From Halopiger goleimassiliensis (GTDB lineage Archaea; Halobacteriota; Halobacteria; Halobacteriales; Natrialbaceae), in the NCBI RefSeq assembly GCF_000455345.1, contig NZ_HG315691.1, positions 1 to 64,000 on the forward strand: DNA of 64,000 bases, written 5' to 3'. A program made the position numbers and the translations under genes. The notes beneath the pieces are model-generated. The model made no database searches. It saw only the letters and a list, made by a program, of their open reading frames with translations, and was not told the DNA's origin. Below, one piece after another: positions 33,677 to 42,314 of this stretch; the first letter of the stretch is position 1; each line of letters starts with the position of its first letter.

Positions 33677-34576
33677 ATGGGAGATATCGACGTAGCCATC
33701 GGCGTCGACGCGGACTGCGTCGCCGGCTGGCTCGGCTCCTACGGCGGCGAAGACTCGCCCGCGGACCTCTCGAGGGGGCTCGCGGCCGGCAACGAGGGCA
33801 TCCCGCGCATGCTCGCGCTCTTCGAGGACACGGGGATCGACACCTCGTGGTACGTCCCGGGCCACACCATCGAGACGTTCCGCAACGAGATCGAGGCCGT
33901 CGCGTCCGCCGGTCACGAACTCGGGGTGCACGGCTACTCCCACGAGAACCCGACCGATCTCTCGCGGGAGCAGGAGGACGCCATCCTCGAGGCCTCCATC
34001 GACCTCATCGAGGACGTGACGGGCTCCGAGCCGACGGGTCACCGCGCGAGCTGGTGGGAGTTCAGCGAGAACACGCCCGGGTTGGTCCAGAAACACGGGT
34101 TCGACTACGACAGCAGCCTCATGGAGCGGATGTTCGAACCGGGCTGGATGCGCGAGGGCGATAGCTGGGAGCAGATCGACTACGACAAATCGCCCGAGAC
34201 GTGGATGGAACCCTACCAGTACGGCGAGGAGACGGACGTCGTCGAGATTCCGATCAGCTGGTACCGCGACGACATCCCGCCGATGTTGTTCATCAAACAG
34301 CCGATCTACCACGCCGGCTACAAGGACCCCGAGATGATGTACGAACAGTACTACAAACGCCAGTTCGACTATCTACACGACCGACGCGGCGCTGGCGTCT
34401 ACACCTTCACCATCCACCCGGACATCCACGGCTTGCCACACATGATCCCGCTGCTCGAGGAGTTCATCCGGTACGTGCAGGGCCACGACAACGCCGAGTT
34501 CGTCACCCTCGAGACCGTCGCCGAGAAGTACCGGGACGATCCGTCGGTGTACGAGTCGGAGGGGCCGTACGTCTAA
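33677..34576 (+). CDS. Polysaccharide deacetylase family protein
   Basis: The 299-aa protein has the NodB-type barrel of polysaccharide deacetylases in the PuuE-like subgroup. Motifs: IGVDADCVAGW near residue 8 (metal-binding Asp-Asp region), TSWYVPGHTIETFRNEI near 55, HELGVHGYSHENPTDLS near 80 (HxxxH metal site) and GHRASWWEFSENTP near 118. A later histidine in YTFTIHPDIHGLPHMI is the likely second catalytic base. Substrate may be a cell-wall glycan or a cyclic imide/ureide. The start at 33677 gives the family N-terminus; the frame is open upstream through the preceding small gene in another frame. Confidence 0.85.
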   Translation: MGDIDVAIGVDADCVAGWLGSYGGEDSPADLSRGLAAGNEGIPRMLALFEDTGIDTSWYVPGHTIETFRNEIEAVASAGHELGVHGYSHENPTDLSREQEDAILEASIDLIEDVTGSEPTGHRASWWEFSENTPGLVQKHGFDYDSSLMERMFEPGWMREGDSWEQIDYDKSPETWMEPYQYGEETDVVEIPISWYRDDIPPMLFIKQPIYHAGYKDPEMMYEQYYKRQFDYLHDRRGAGVYTFTIHPDIHGLPHMIPLLEEFIRYVQGHDNAEFVTLETVAEKYRDDPSVYESEGPYV

Positions 34577-34606
34577 CGCGAACTCGAGCGGCCCGTCCCC
34601 GGTAGA

Positions 34607-35605
34607 CTACCCGCCACGCGGTTCTTCGGGCTGGGCCTCGAGGTGAGCGAACGCGTCCCGGACCGCCGCCGTCCCGTCGCCCGCCGCGAGCGCGAGCATC
34701 AGTCTGAGCCGCGCCTTGCCCGTCGAGAGGTCGCCCGCGAACACCGCGCCGTGGTCGCGAAGCGTGCTACCGCCGCCGGGGCCGCCGTAGACGGGAACCA
34801 CCCGGCCACCCGGACACCGCGAGGTCACGACCACCGGTACGCCGCCCTCGAGCGTGTCCCGAACCGCCTCGCCCAGTCCGACAGTCGCGTTTCCGAGACC
34901 CGTCCCCTCGAGCACGATGCCGTCCGCGCCGCGCTCGAGGGCGGCCTCGAGCATATCGCCCGGCACGCAACTGCCGCTGCGAACCGCGTAGACGGTCGCC
35001 TCGAGCGACGTCGCCGGTACTGGTTCGGTCTCGCTTCGGGGTTGCCGCCGGAAGACGACGGCGTCCCGGTCGACCGTCGCGACGGGGCCGGCGTCGGGTG
35101 ACTCGAACGCGCCGAGCCGCGAGGTGTGAAGCTTTCGGACCCAGCGGGCGGCGTGGATCGTCTCGTCGAACGCGACGAAGACGCCGCTGGCGTCGCGGTC
35201 GTGAACTGCCTTCGCCGCACGGACGGCAGTAAGCAGGTTCGCGGGTCCGTCGGGGCTCACCTCGTCCGGGCGTCGCTGGGCCCCGGTGACGAACACGGGC
35301 AGATCGGGCCGTCTCGCGACGTCGAGGTAGTAGGCCGTCTCGGCCATCGTGTCTGTCCCGTGGGTGACGACGACGGCTTCGACGTCGTCCTCGAGCGTCG
35401 CCACCTGCTCGCCGATGGACTCGAGGGTTTCGGCGTCCATCTGGTAACTCGGCACCTGAGCGGCGCTCTCGACGGTCACGTCGGCTTCCTCGGCGAGTTC
35501 GGGTACTGCCTCGACCAGTTCCTCGCCGCGTTTGGTCGGCGTCGCGCCGCCCTCGCCGGCCGTACTGGCGATGGTGCCGCCGGTCGTCAGCACCGTGACG
35601 TTCAT
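34607..35605 (-). CDS. L-asparaginase
   Basis: The 332-aa protein matches type I/II L-asparaginases: the nucleophile Thr in MNVTVLTTGGTIASTAGEG (near residue 12) and the second Thr-Asp pair in VVVTHGTDTMAETAYYL near 85-101. VFVTGAQRRPDEVSPDGPAN and VVTSRCPGGRVVP are further family segments. It hydrolyses asparagine to aspartate and ammonia and is probably cytoplasmic as no signal peptide is seen. It converges on the deacetylase gene, 30 bases apart. Start at 35605 is seven residues inside the longest frame. Confidence 0.9.
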   Translation of the reverse strand: MNVTVLTTGGTIASTAGEGGATPTKRGEELVEAVPELAEEADVTVESAAQVPSYQMDAETLESIGEQVATLEDDVEAVVVTHGTDTMAETAYYLDVARRPDLPVFVTGAQRRPDEVSPDGPANLLTAVRAAKAVHDRDASGVFVAFDETIHAARWVRKLHTSRLGAFESPDAGPVATVDRDAVVFRRQPRSETEPVPATSLEATVYAVRSGSCVPGDMLEAALERGADGIVLEGTGLGNATVGLGEAVRDTLEGGVPVVVTSRCPGGRVVPVYGGPGGGSTLRDHGAVFAGDLSTGKARLRLMLALAAGDGTAAVRDAFAHLEAQPEEPRGG

Positions 35606-35688
35606 GGCGGCACCTTTCAGCCCCACGTCCGAAAAGTTGCAGTCGGAAACGCCGCCGGATCCGTTCGGGGAATGTGGTCCATGAATCC

Positions 35689-36156
35689 CTACTGCTGCGC
35701 GCTCGAGTCTACGTCGTCCCTCGTCGGCTGTTCGCCTGTGATCTCGGATTCGTCGGGCGTCGCCTGCTCGAGTGCCGCCTCGACGATTCCGGTGTGGATC
35801 GTCTGCAGGTCGGCGTCTCGGACCGTCGCGGCGGCCTGAAACCGCTCGCGCAGGTCCGAGACGCGTCTGGGCGCGGCAGCGAGTCGCACGAGGTCGAACT
35901 CGTCGTGGGAGACGGCCGCTGCGGACTCGAACGCGGCCGCGTCGTAGAGGTCCGGGAACGATTCGAGCACGCCCGCGACGAACTCGTCCATCGCCTCCGC
36001 CCCCGGGTCGCCGGCGGGCACCGAGTCGGCCGTCTCCTCGAGATAGCTCTCGAGGTCGACGATTCCCGCCCGCTCGTAGAGGTGTGACTCGAGGGAATCC
36101 GCAACCGACTCGGAGAGATAGACGCCGAACACCTTGTACCGGTCGTCAGCGACCAT
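35689..36156 (-). CDS. Haloarchaeal protein of unknown function
   Basis: A 155-aa, strongly acidic, mostly alpha-helical protein. It begins MVADDRYKVFGVYLSESVAD and shows helices such as LESHLYERAGIVDLESYLEE and MDEFVAGVLESFPDLYDAAA. No cysteine, no signal peptide, no recognised domain. The start was chosen at 36156 because the frame upstream is arginine- and proline-rich. It is downstream of the zinc-ribbon gene at 36228-36380 in the same direction. Confidence 0.65.
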   Translation of the reverse strand: MVADDRYKVFGVYLSESVADSLESHLYERAGIVDLESYLEETADSVPAGDPGAEAMDEFVAGVLESFPDLYDAAAFESAAAVSHDEFDLVRLAAAPRRVSDLRERFQAAATVRDADLQTIHTGIVEAALEQATPDESEITGEQPTRDDVDSSAQQ

Positions 36157-36227
36157 ATCCGACCCTCGAGCCGAACGAACAAAAATGGCGACGGCGGGAC
36201 GAGGGGTAGTCCACGCCGGGACGACGA

Positions 36228-36380
36228 TCAGACGACGGCGGTCACCCACTCCGCGGTGACGAACTTGTACCGACAGCCCTCGCAGAGCTCGAGTTCGACG
36301 ACCTCGTCCGTCTCGAGGTAGACGTGGTGTCGGCTGACGGTGTCGACCCGCACCCCGCAGTTCGCACAGGCCGGGGCCAT
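36228..36380 (-). CDS. Small zinc-ribbon protein (50 aa)
   Basis: The 50-aa protein MAPACANCGVRVDTVSRHHV.. ends with ELCEGCRYKFVTAEWVTAVV. Two CxxC knuckles (CANC, CEGC) about 31 residues apart make one zinc ribbon. ATG 36380 is preferred since an AATTATG box lies about 31 bases upstream; an in-frame ATG at 36410 overlaps that box and would add ten residues. It diverges from dnaJ, 192 bases away. Possibly a nucleic-acid or protein-binding adaptor; function unknown. Confidence 0.65.
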   Translation of the reverse strand: MAPACANCGVRVDTVSRHHVYLETDEVVELELCEGCRYKFVTAEWVTAVV

Positions 36381-36572
36381 CCCGATTCGAACATTGGTGC
36401 CGAGTAGCATAATTGGAGGTGCGACGAGTAGGGTTTCGGACTGGACGGTGAGCGCTCCCGGTCGCAGGGTCGGCAACCGAAGCGACTCGTCGGGCCACGA
36501 GAGGGCCTCGAGGCGGGTTTCGCGAGGGAACGTTCGTTTCAAGTGGCGCAAGCGAGTATCGGGGCACAACGA

Positions 36573-37733
36573 ATGAGCGAGGATTTCTACGACGTGCTCG
36601 GTGTGAGTCGGGACGCCTCCACCGAGGAGATCAAGCAGGCCTACCGGAAGAAGGCCACGGAGTACCATCCGGACGTCAGCGACGACCCGGACGCCGAGGA
36701 GAAGTTCAAGAAGATCCAGAAGGCGAAACAGGTGCTGACGGACGAGGAGAAGCGGGAAGCCTACGATCGGATGGGCCACGAGCGGTACGAACAGGCCGAG
36801 AAACACGGTTTCGACGCCAGCGAAGGCGGTGCCGGCGGCATGGGCGGCGACCCGTTCGGCGGCATGGGCGGCGGCGGAATGGGTGGCGGCGGCCTCGGCG
36901 ACCTCTTCGAGCAGGTCTTCGGCGGCGGTGGCGGCCGCGGTCGCCGTCGTCCCCGGAAGGGTCGCGACCTCCGGACCGAACTCGAGATCGACCTCGAGGA
37001 GGCCTACGACGGTGCGGAAAAGCAGTTCACCCTCGAGCGTCCCGAGGAGTGTGAGGTCTGTAACGGGGAGGGTCATCCCCCGGACGCGGACGCCCGAACG
37101 TGTCCCGAGTGTCAGGGCCAGGGCCAGGTGACCCAGGTCCAGCAGACGCCGCTCGGGCGGGTCCAGCAGACGACCACCTGTCGGCGCTGCGAGGGCGAGG
37201 GGACCCTCTACTCGGAGACCTGCGGTGAGTGTCGCGGCGAGGGCTACGTCCGCAACGAGGCGACGCTGACGGTCGACGTGCCGGCCGGCATCCAGGACGG
37301 CCAGACCCTCCGCATGGAACGCGAGGGGGCACCCAGCCCCGAGGGCGGTCCGAGCGGCGACCTGTTGATCGACGTCTCGATCCGCGAGCACGACGAGTTC
37401 GAACGCGACGGCGACGACCTGCGCTACAGACTGCCCATCTCCTTCCCGCAGGCCGTCTTCGGCGATACGGTCGAGGTGCCCACGTTCGACGGGGCCGCCG
37501 AGTTCGACGTCCCGGAGGGCACCCAGAGCGGCGAGACGTTCCGCCTCGAGGGCAAGGGCATGCCCCGCCTGCGCGGGCGCGGCCACGGCGACCTCTACGT
37601 CCAGGTGCAGGTCGTCACCCCCGAGAGCTTGAACGAGGAGCAACGCGAGGCGCTCGAGGCGTTCGCCGAGGCCGGCGGCGACGAAATCGAGGTCAACGAG
37701 GGCTTCTTCGAGAAGATCAAGCGCGCGTTCTAA
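36573..37733 (+). CDS. dnaJ: Chaperone protein DnaJ
   Basis: The 386-aa co-chaperone stimulates the DnaK ATPase. It has the J domain (residues 1-68) with the HPD motif in YRKKATEYHPDVSDDPD, a Gly/Phe/Met-rich linker (GGMGGDPFGGMGGGGMGGGG), four CxxCxGxG zinc repeats (CEVCNGEG, CPECQGQG, CRRCEGEG, CGECRGEG) near residues 145-220 and the C-terminal substrate-binding beta domains. ATG 36573 is ten residues inside the longest frame and gives MSEDFYDVLGVSRDA, the standard start. dnaK and grpE are not in the window. Confidence 0.96.
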   Translation: MSEDFYDVLGVSRDASTEEIKQAYRKKATEYHPDVSDDPDAEEKFKKIQKAKQVLTDEEKREAYDRMGHERYEQAEKHGFDASEGGAGGMGGDPFGGMGGGGMGGGGLGDLFEQVFGGGGGRGRRRPRKGRDLRTELEIDLEEAYDGAEKQFTLERPEECEVCNGEGHPPDADARTCPECQGQGQVTQVQQTPLGRVQQTTTCRRCEGEGTLYSETCGECRGEGYVRNEATLTVDVPAGIQDGQTLRMEREGAPSPEGGPSGDLLIDVSIREHDEFERDGDDLRYRLPISFPQAVFGDTVEVPTFDGAAEFDVPEGTQSGETFRLEGKGMPRLRGRGHGDLYVQVQVVTPESLNEEQREALEAFAEAGGDEIEVNEGFFEKIKRAF

Positions 37734-37984
37734 CGCTCGGACCGGACCTCCGGTCGCCGACGTCCCGCGGTGGACTCTTCGGCGCGGTGAAATGCGTTCT
37801 CGTCTCCCGGCCGGCGCGTCACGACGGTACCTCTCTTGCGGTCAGGACGACTCGTGTTAACTCTTCGACCCCAGGTATCGGATACTTGTGTGACAGGTTC
37901 ATTTCGGCCGGGAGCGTAGTCGAGGTGGGTCTCCGGCCGTACCCGTGGGTGGCCGATTCTGCGCGGGTCGGCCGGAGATCCACA

Positions 37985-37990
37985 GGAGGA
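37985..37990 (+). promoter_or_regulatory. Shine-Dalgarno site before the AhpD-like gene
   Basis: GGAGGA stands five bases before ATG 37996. Most genes here look leaderless, so a clear ribosome-binding site is unusual; it fixes the start and implies a leadered transcript. Confidence 0.6.
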
Positions 37991-37995
37991 AGCCA

Positions 37996-38400
37996 ATGGT
38001 ATCAAACGAAACGCGAGCGGAGATCGAGGAGTACCTCGGACGGGTTCCGAGCTGGCTCGAGGAGGTGCCGGAACCCGCCGCGGATCACAGCTGGGGGATC
38101 GTCCGGGATCTCCAGCTAGGGGAGACCGAACTCGAGGGGCGCGAGAAGGCGCTGGTCGGGGTCGGCGCGGCGGCGGCGCTGCAGTGTCCGTACTGCGTTC
38201 GCTTCCACCGCGAGGAGGCGAAACTCGAGGACGTGACCGACGACGAACTGAGCGAAGCGATCGGGGTCGCGAGCGGCGTGCGGTACTTCTCGACGGTACT
38301 GCACGGAGCGGAGATCGACCGCGAGGCGTTCGTCTCCGAGACCGAGGAGATCGTCGAGCACGTCAGGGAGCAGCAGGCTGCGGCATCGGGGGACGACTGA
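37996..38400 (+). CDS. Carboxymuconolactone decarboxylase/AhpD-like protein
   Basis: The 134-aa all-helical protein has the AhpD core: VGVGAAAALQCPYCVRFH near residues 55-72 with the redox CxxC pair and the nearby histidine, then LSEAIGVASGVRYFSTVLHG. Family members are peroxidase or decarboxylase-like; with CPYC and the His, an alkylhydroperoxidase-type activity is plausible. A GGAGGA site precedes the ATG. It is followed on the same strand by a DJ-1/PfpI gene, 114 bases downstream, which could fit an oxidative or carbonyl stress pairing. Confidence 0.85.
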   Translation: MVSNETRAEIEEYLGRVPSWLEEVPEPAADHSWGIVRDLQLGETELEGREKALVGVGAAAALQCPYCVRFHREEAKLEDVTDDELSEAIGVASGVRYFSTVLHGAEIDREAFVSETEEIVEHVREQQAAASGDD

Positions 38401-38514
38401 CCCGTCGGACCCCGGTCGCGCCGTTTTTTCGCACCCGCGATACACCAGGGGAAGTCGTGGTAGCATACACCACAGCTATCACCGCTGCCGTCCAACGACC
38501 ACCCGGGGATACCC

Positions 38515-39105
38515 ATGTCACAGCAGATCCTGCTCCTCGCCGGCGACTTCGTCGAGGATTACGAGGTAATGGTCCCGTTTCAGGCGCTCCGGATGGTCGG
38601 CCACGAGGTCCACGCCGTCTGTCCCGAGAAGGAGGCGGGCGACACCTGTCCGACGGCCATCCACGATTTCGAGGGCGACCAGACCTACACCGAGAAGCCG
38701 GGCCACCAGTTCGAGCTGAACCACGACTTCGACGCCGTCGATCCCGACGCGTACGACGCGCTCGTCGTCCCCGGCGGTCGCGCGCCGGAGTACCTCCGGA
38801 CCTACGACGAGGTGCTCGAGATCGTCCGGCACTTCTTCGCGGAAGAGAAACCCGTCGCGGCCCTCTGCCACGGCGTTCAGATACTCGCGGCGGCGGACGT
38901 GCTCGAGGGACGGACCTGTACCGGTTATCCGGCGCTCGAGGCCGACGTTCGCGGGGCGGGCGCGGAGTGGGCCGGCGACGTCACGCGCGACGGAAACCTC
39001 GTGACCGGACAGGCCTGGCCGGACCACCCCGAGTGGCTCGCGGCGTTCCTCGAGTGTCTCGGCACCGACGTCGACCACGCCGAACCCGCGGCGGCCGACG
39101 ACTGA
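38515..39105 (+). CDS. DJ-1/PfpI family protein
   Basis: The 196-aa protein has the class-I amidotransferase-like fold: [20 protein letters not shown] with the conserved glutamate, [19 protein letters not shown] and the nucleophile elbow cysteine in [19 protein letters not shown] near residue 124, followed by histidine. Members are proteases, deglycases or chaperones; the His after the Cys and the GGRAPEYLR motif fit the PfpI branch. The C-terminus is acidic. Cytoplasmic; specific role unknown. Confidence 0.88.
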   Translation: MSQQILLLAGDFVEDYEVMVPFQALRMVGHEVHAVCPEKEAGDTCPTAIHDFEGDQTYTEKPGHQFELNHDFDAVDPDAYDALVVPGGRAPEYLRTYDEVLEIVRHFFAEEKPVAALCHGVQILAAADVLEGRTCTGYPALEADVRGAGAEWAGDVTRDGNLVTGQAWPDHPEWLAAFLECLGTDVDHAEPAAADD

Positions 39106-39207
39106 TCCGAACTCGGATCCGTGTGAAACCCGTCGTATGACGGCGAACGCCCCGGGACGGCGACGCGAGTCGGGGCGCTTTTTTCCCCGCGCTGTCGACC
39201 ATCCGGT

Positions 39208-39960
39208 ATGACCACGACGACCGTCGACGACCTCCTGACCGGCGAACTCGACGAGGATCGAACCGCGCTCGTCGACGCAACCGGTCGGGAGTTCGAGCAC
39301 CACTGGGTCTGTAGCTCCGCCTGGCAGGCGGGCAACTTCCTCCGTCACGCCGGGGTCCGCGAGGGCGTCACCGTCGGCGTCGTCGGGGAGAGCCCCCTCG
39401 CCCTGCTGGGGTTTTTCGGGACGACGCTGCTCGAGGGGACGACCCAGTTCGCCCCGCCGACCGACCTGACCGATCGCGACGACCTCCGGGCGCTCGTCGC
39501 ACCGGTCCCGGACCTCGAGTCGGGGGCGTACGACCTCCCGCGGGGCGCTCAGCGAGTCGGCTACGGCAGCAAGCCCGCGGAGCCGGACGTCCATCACTTC
39601 GACGCCGGCATCTGGACCGAGAACCCCGCGTTCCCGCCGCTCGAGGTCGATCCGGAGACGGCGATCCTGACGGACGGCGACCGGACGTTCACACACGCGG
39701 ACGTCCTCGAGGCGGCACGTTCGGTCGTCGACGAGTACGGCCTCGAGGAAGGGGACCGCGTGGTCGTCCGTGGGCCGCTCTCCGATCCACGGACGGTCGT
39801 AGCAGGGATCCTCGCACCGCTGCTCGCGGACGGCGTGATCGTGCTGACCGGCGACGGGCTGGGGGCGGAGACCGTCGTCGAGCGCGGAGCGTACGCCGTC
39901 GCTACCGAGTCGGTCCCCGAGGAGACGCGGATCGATCCGGCCGACGCCGCGCTCACGTAG
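39208..39960 (+). CDS. Acyl-CoA synthetase-like fragment (AMP-binding N-terminal part)
   Basis: The 250-aa protein resembles only the N-terminal lobes of ANL-type acyl-CoA synthetases, for instance HHWVCSSAWQAGNFLRHAGV and VTVGVVGESPLALLGFFGTT near residues 31-75, and again AILTDGDRTFTHADVLEAAR with GVIVLTGDG near 150-220. It lacks the P-loop (SSGTTGxPK-like) and the A5-A10 core and C-terminal domain, so it cannot form an acyl-adenylate by the usual mechanism. It could be a regulator, a scaffold or a reduced paralogue. Codon use is normal and the frame is intact, so it is not a fresh pseudogene. Confidence 0.65.
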   Translation: MTTTTVDDLLTGELDEDRTALVDATGREFEHHWVCSSAWQAGNFLRHAGVREGVTVGVVGESPLALLGFFGTTLLEGTTQFAPPTDLTDRDDLRALVAPVPDLESGAYDLPRGAQRVGYGSKPAEPDVHHFDAGIWTENPAFPPLEVDPETAILTDGDRTFTHADVLEAARSVVDEYGLEEGDRVVVRGPLSDPRTVVAGILAPLLADGVIVLTGDGLGAETVVERGAYAVATESVPEETRIDPADAALT

Positions 39961-40028
39961 CCGACCCTCGAACCCGCCGCCGGCGTGGAACGACCACCGA
40001 GCGCAACGAGAGGGCGACGGACGACCGC

Positions 40029-41009
40029 TCAGCCGAACTCGAGCGTCCGACGAATCCCGTCCGCGATCCGCTCCGCGTCGGGGAGGTAGTCGTCCTCGCG
40101 GGCGAACAGCGGCACGGGCACGTCGTAGCCGGTGACGCGCTCGACCGGCGCTTCGAGGTAGAGGAACGCCTCCTCGTTGACGCGCGCGGTGATCTCGCCG
40201 GCCAGCCCACCGGTTCGGGGTGCCTCGTGGACGACGACGCAGCGGCCGGTCTTCACGACGGACTCGACGATCGTCTCCGTATCGAGCGGGTAGAGGGTGC
40301 GGGGATCGATCACCTCGACGCTCGCATCGACGTCGTCAATGGCGTCCAGCGTCTCGCGGAGCATCGAGCCCCACGCGACGACGGTCACGTCCTCTCCCGG
40401 TTCGACGACTCGAGCCTCGCCGAGCGGAATCTCGTGGTCGGCGGGCACGTCCTCACGGAAGGAGCGATACAGCCGCGTCGGCTCCATGAACACGACGGGA
40501 TCCGGGCTGCGGATCGCCGCAGTGAGCAGCCCTTTCGTCTCGGGAGGTGAAGACGGGAAGACGACCTTCAACCCCGGAACGTGGGCGAACCCGGTCTCGA
40601 AGCTCTCGGAGTGCAACTCCAGAGCGTGGATACCGCCGCCGTAGGGGGTTCGGATCGTCATCGGGCAGGTGATCGTACCGCGCGTCCGACTCCGGATGCG
40701 CGCCACGTGCTGGGCCAGTTGGTGAAAGCCCTGGTAGATGAAGCTCTGGAACTGGATCTCGGGGACGGGTCGCATGCCGGTCGCGGCGAGCCCGACCCCC
40801 GCGCCGATGATTCCGGCCTCGGCGACCGGCGCGTCGAACACCCGGTCCGGGTAGTCGTCGATCAGCCCCTGCGTGGCCCGGAAGACGCCCCCGGCCCGGC
40901 CGACGTCCTCGCCGTAGACGACGACCGCGTCGTCGCGCTCGAGTTCCTGGCGCAGCGTCTCGTTGACGGCCTCGATCGTGCGGAGCCGCTCGGTCCCGGT
41001 TTCAGCCAT
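40029..41009 (-). CDS. 2-oxoacid dehydrogenase E1 component, beta subunit
   Basis: The 326-aa beta subunit of a pyruvate/branched-chain 2-oxoacid dehydrogenase E1. It has TIEAVNETLRQELERDDAVV and VYGEDVGRAGGVFRATQGL near residues 12-45, PEIQFQSFIYQGFHQLAQHV near 85, and the IRTPYGGGIHALELHSESFE loop near 125. The C-terminal transketolase domain ends with EAPVERVTGYDVPVP. It overlaps the alpha-subunit stop by eight bases, so the pair is translated together. Genes for E2 and E3 are not adjacent in the window. Substrate unknown; haloarchaea have several such clusters. Confidence 0.92.
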   Translation of the reverse strand: MAETGTERLRTIEAVNETLRQELERDDAVVVYGEDVGRAGGVFRATQGLIDDYPDRVFDAPVAEAGIIGAGVGLAATGMRPVPEIQFQSFIYQGFHQLAQHVARIRSRTRGTITCPMTIRTPYGGGIHALELHSESFETGFAHVPGLKVVFPSSPPETKGLLTAAIRSPDPVVFMEPTRLYRSFREDVPADHEIPLGEARVVEPGEDVTVVAWGSMLRETLDAIDDVDASVEVIDPRTLYPLDTETIVESVVKTGRCVVVHEAPRTGGLAGEITARVNEEAFLYLEAPVERVTGYDVPVPLFAREDDYLPDAERIADGIRRTLEFG

Positions 41010-42087
41010 CCGTCTCACCTCCCGCGCCGCCCTCGAAGGCCTCGAGTTGCGCCTCGAGTTCGGGCGGCAGGTCGTCGTAGACGAACCGGAACATGTCCGC
41101 GGGATCGACTCGGTCGCGGGCCTCCCGCGCCCGGTCGATCGCCTCCGCCAGTTCCGACTCGATCCGCTCGTCGATCTCGGCTTTCGTCCCCTCGTCGAGC
41201 AGGTCGCGATCCTCGAGGAACACCTGGAATCGAACGATCGGATCGCGAGCCTCCCACTCGGCTTCCTCCTCGCGCTCGCGGTAGACGGTGGGGTCGTCCG
41301 AGGTCGTGTGCATCGAGCGGCGGTAGGTGAGCGCTTCGATCAGGACCGGCTCGCCGTCGCGGGCCAGGTCGAGGGCCTCCTGTGCGACGCGGTAGACGCC
41401 GAGCACGTCGTTACCGTCGACCTGGATCCCCTCGATGCCCGCCGCGATCGCCTTCTGCGCCAGGGTTTCGGCGGCGGTCTGCTTCTCGATCCCGGTGGAG
41501 ATGGCGTAGCGGTTGTTCTGACAGACGAAGACGGTCTGGGCGTCGTAGACGCCGGCGAAGTTAAGCGCCTCGTAGACGTCTCCCTCGCTGGTCGCGCCGT
41601 CGCCGAAGTAGGTGACCGCGACGTTCTCGCGACCCTGCAACCGTTCCCCCCAGCCGATGCCGGCGGCGTGCAACGGTTGCGTCCCGACGGGGATTGCCGG
41701 TGGCAAACCTCCCTCGCCACCGGGAATTTCCCCTCCTTCTTCCATGCCCAGTGCGTACTGGAGGATCCGGTCGGGCGGCGTTCCGTGGACCAACAACGCG
41801 GGTTGCTCGCGGAACGACGGCACGATCCAGTCGTCGTCGGCCATGGCGTAGGCTGTCCCGACCTGGGCCGCCTCCTGGCCGATGGCGGGCGCGTACGTCC
41901 CCAGTTCGCCGCGGCGCTGGAGGGCGATGGCACGTTCGTCGAGCCGACGCGATCGCTTCATCGCCTCGTACAGGTCGAGCAGCGCCTCGTCGCTCAGTTC
42001 GGGCAGCAAACCGTCGTCGACCGTTTCGTCCGCGTCCAGTACCCGTACCGACTCGATGGTGAACTCGGCGACCTCCTCGCGAGCCAT
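41002..42087 (-). CDS. 2-oxoacid dehydrogenase E1 component, alpha subunit
   Basis: The 361-aa thiamine-diphosphate-binding subunit. The ThDP motif begins GDGATSEGDVYEALNFAG and ends in NN about 28 residues on (VFVCQNNRYAIS). Other marks: DERAIALQRRGELGTYAPAIGQEAA near residue 50 and the phospho-loop region RRSMHTTSDDPTVYR near 255. The frame is open to 42303, but ATG 42087 (MAREEVAEFTIESVRV) is favoured because a CATTAACA box lies about 27 bases upstream; ATG 42141 is an alternative. The beta gene overlaps its end. Confidence 0.92.
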   Translation of the reverse strand: MAREEVAEFTIESVRVLDADETVDDGLLPELSDEALLDLYEAMKRSRRLDERAIALQRRGELGTYAPAIGQEAAQVGTAYAMADDDWIVPSFREQPALLVHGTPPDRILQYALGMEEGGEIPGGEGGLPPAIPVGTQPLHAAGIGWGERLQGRENVAVTYFGDGATSEGDVYEALNFAGVYDAQTVFVCQNNRYAISTGIEKQTAAETLAQKAIAAGIEGIQVDGNDVLGVYRVAQEALDLARDGEPVLIEALTYRRSMHTTSDDPTVYREREEEAEWEARDPIVRFQVFLEDRDLLDEGTKAEIDERIESELAEAIDRAREARDRVDPADMFRFVYDDLPPELEAQLEAFEGGAGGETDG

Positions 42088-42314
42088 TGCGATCCGTACG
42101 TGCTCGAGCGTGTTAATGCGCGACCCGGTGTACGACGGCATCAGCCGAACTCTAGTACGCGAGCGCCCATGGCAGGCGGCAGGCTTTACTCGTGGATCAG
42201 AGTGCATGTATTTATGTGCGATAGCCGACCGTTGGATCCTCGCTCGTCGACCGGACTGATCCGCGGTGGCGATTCGAATCGGAGTTCGGCCTCGAGTAGT
42301 CACGACGAGTCAAC

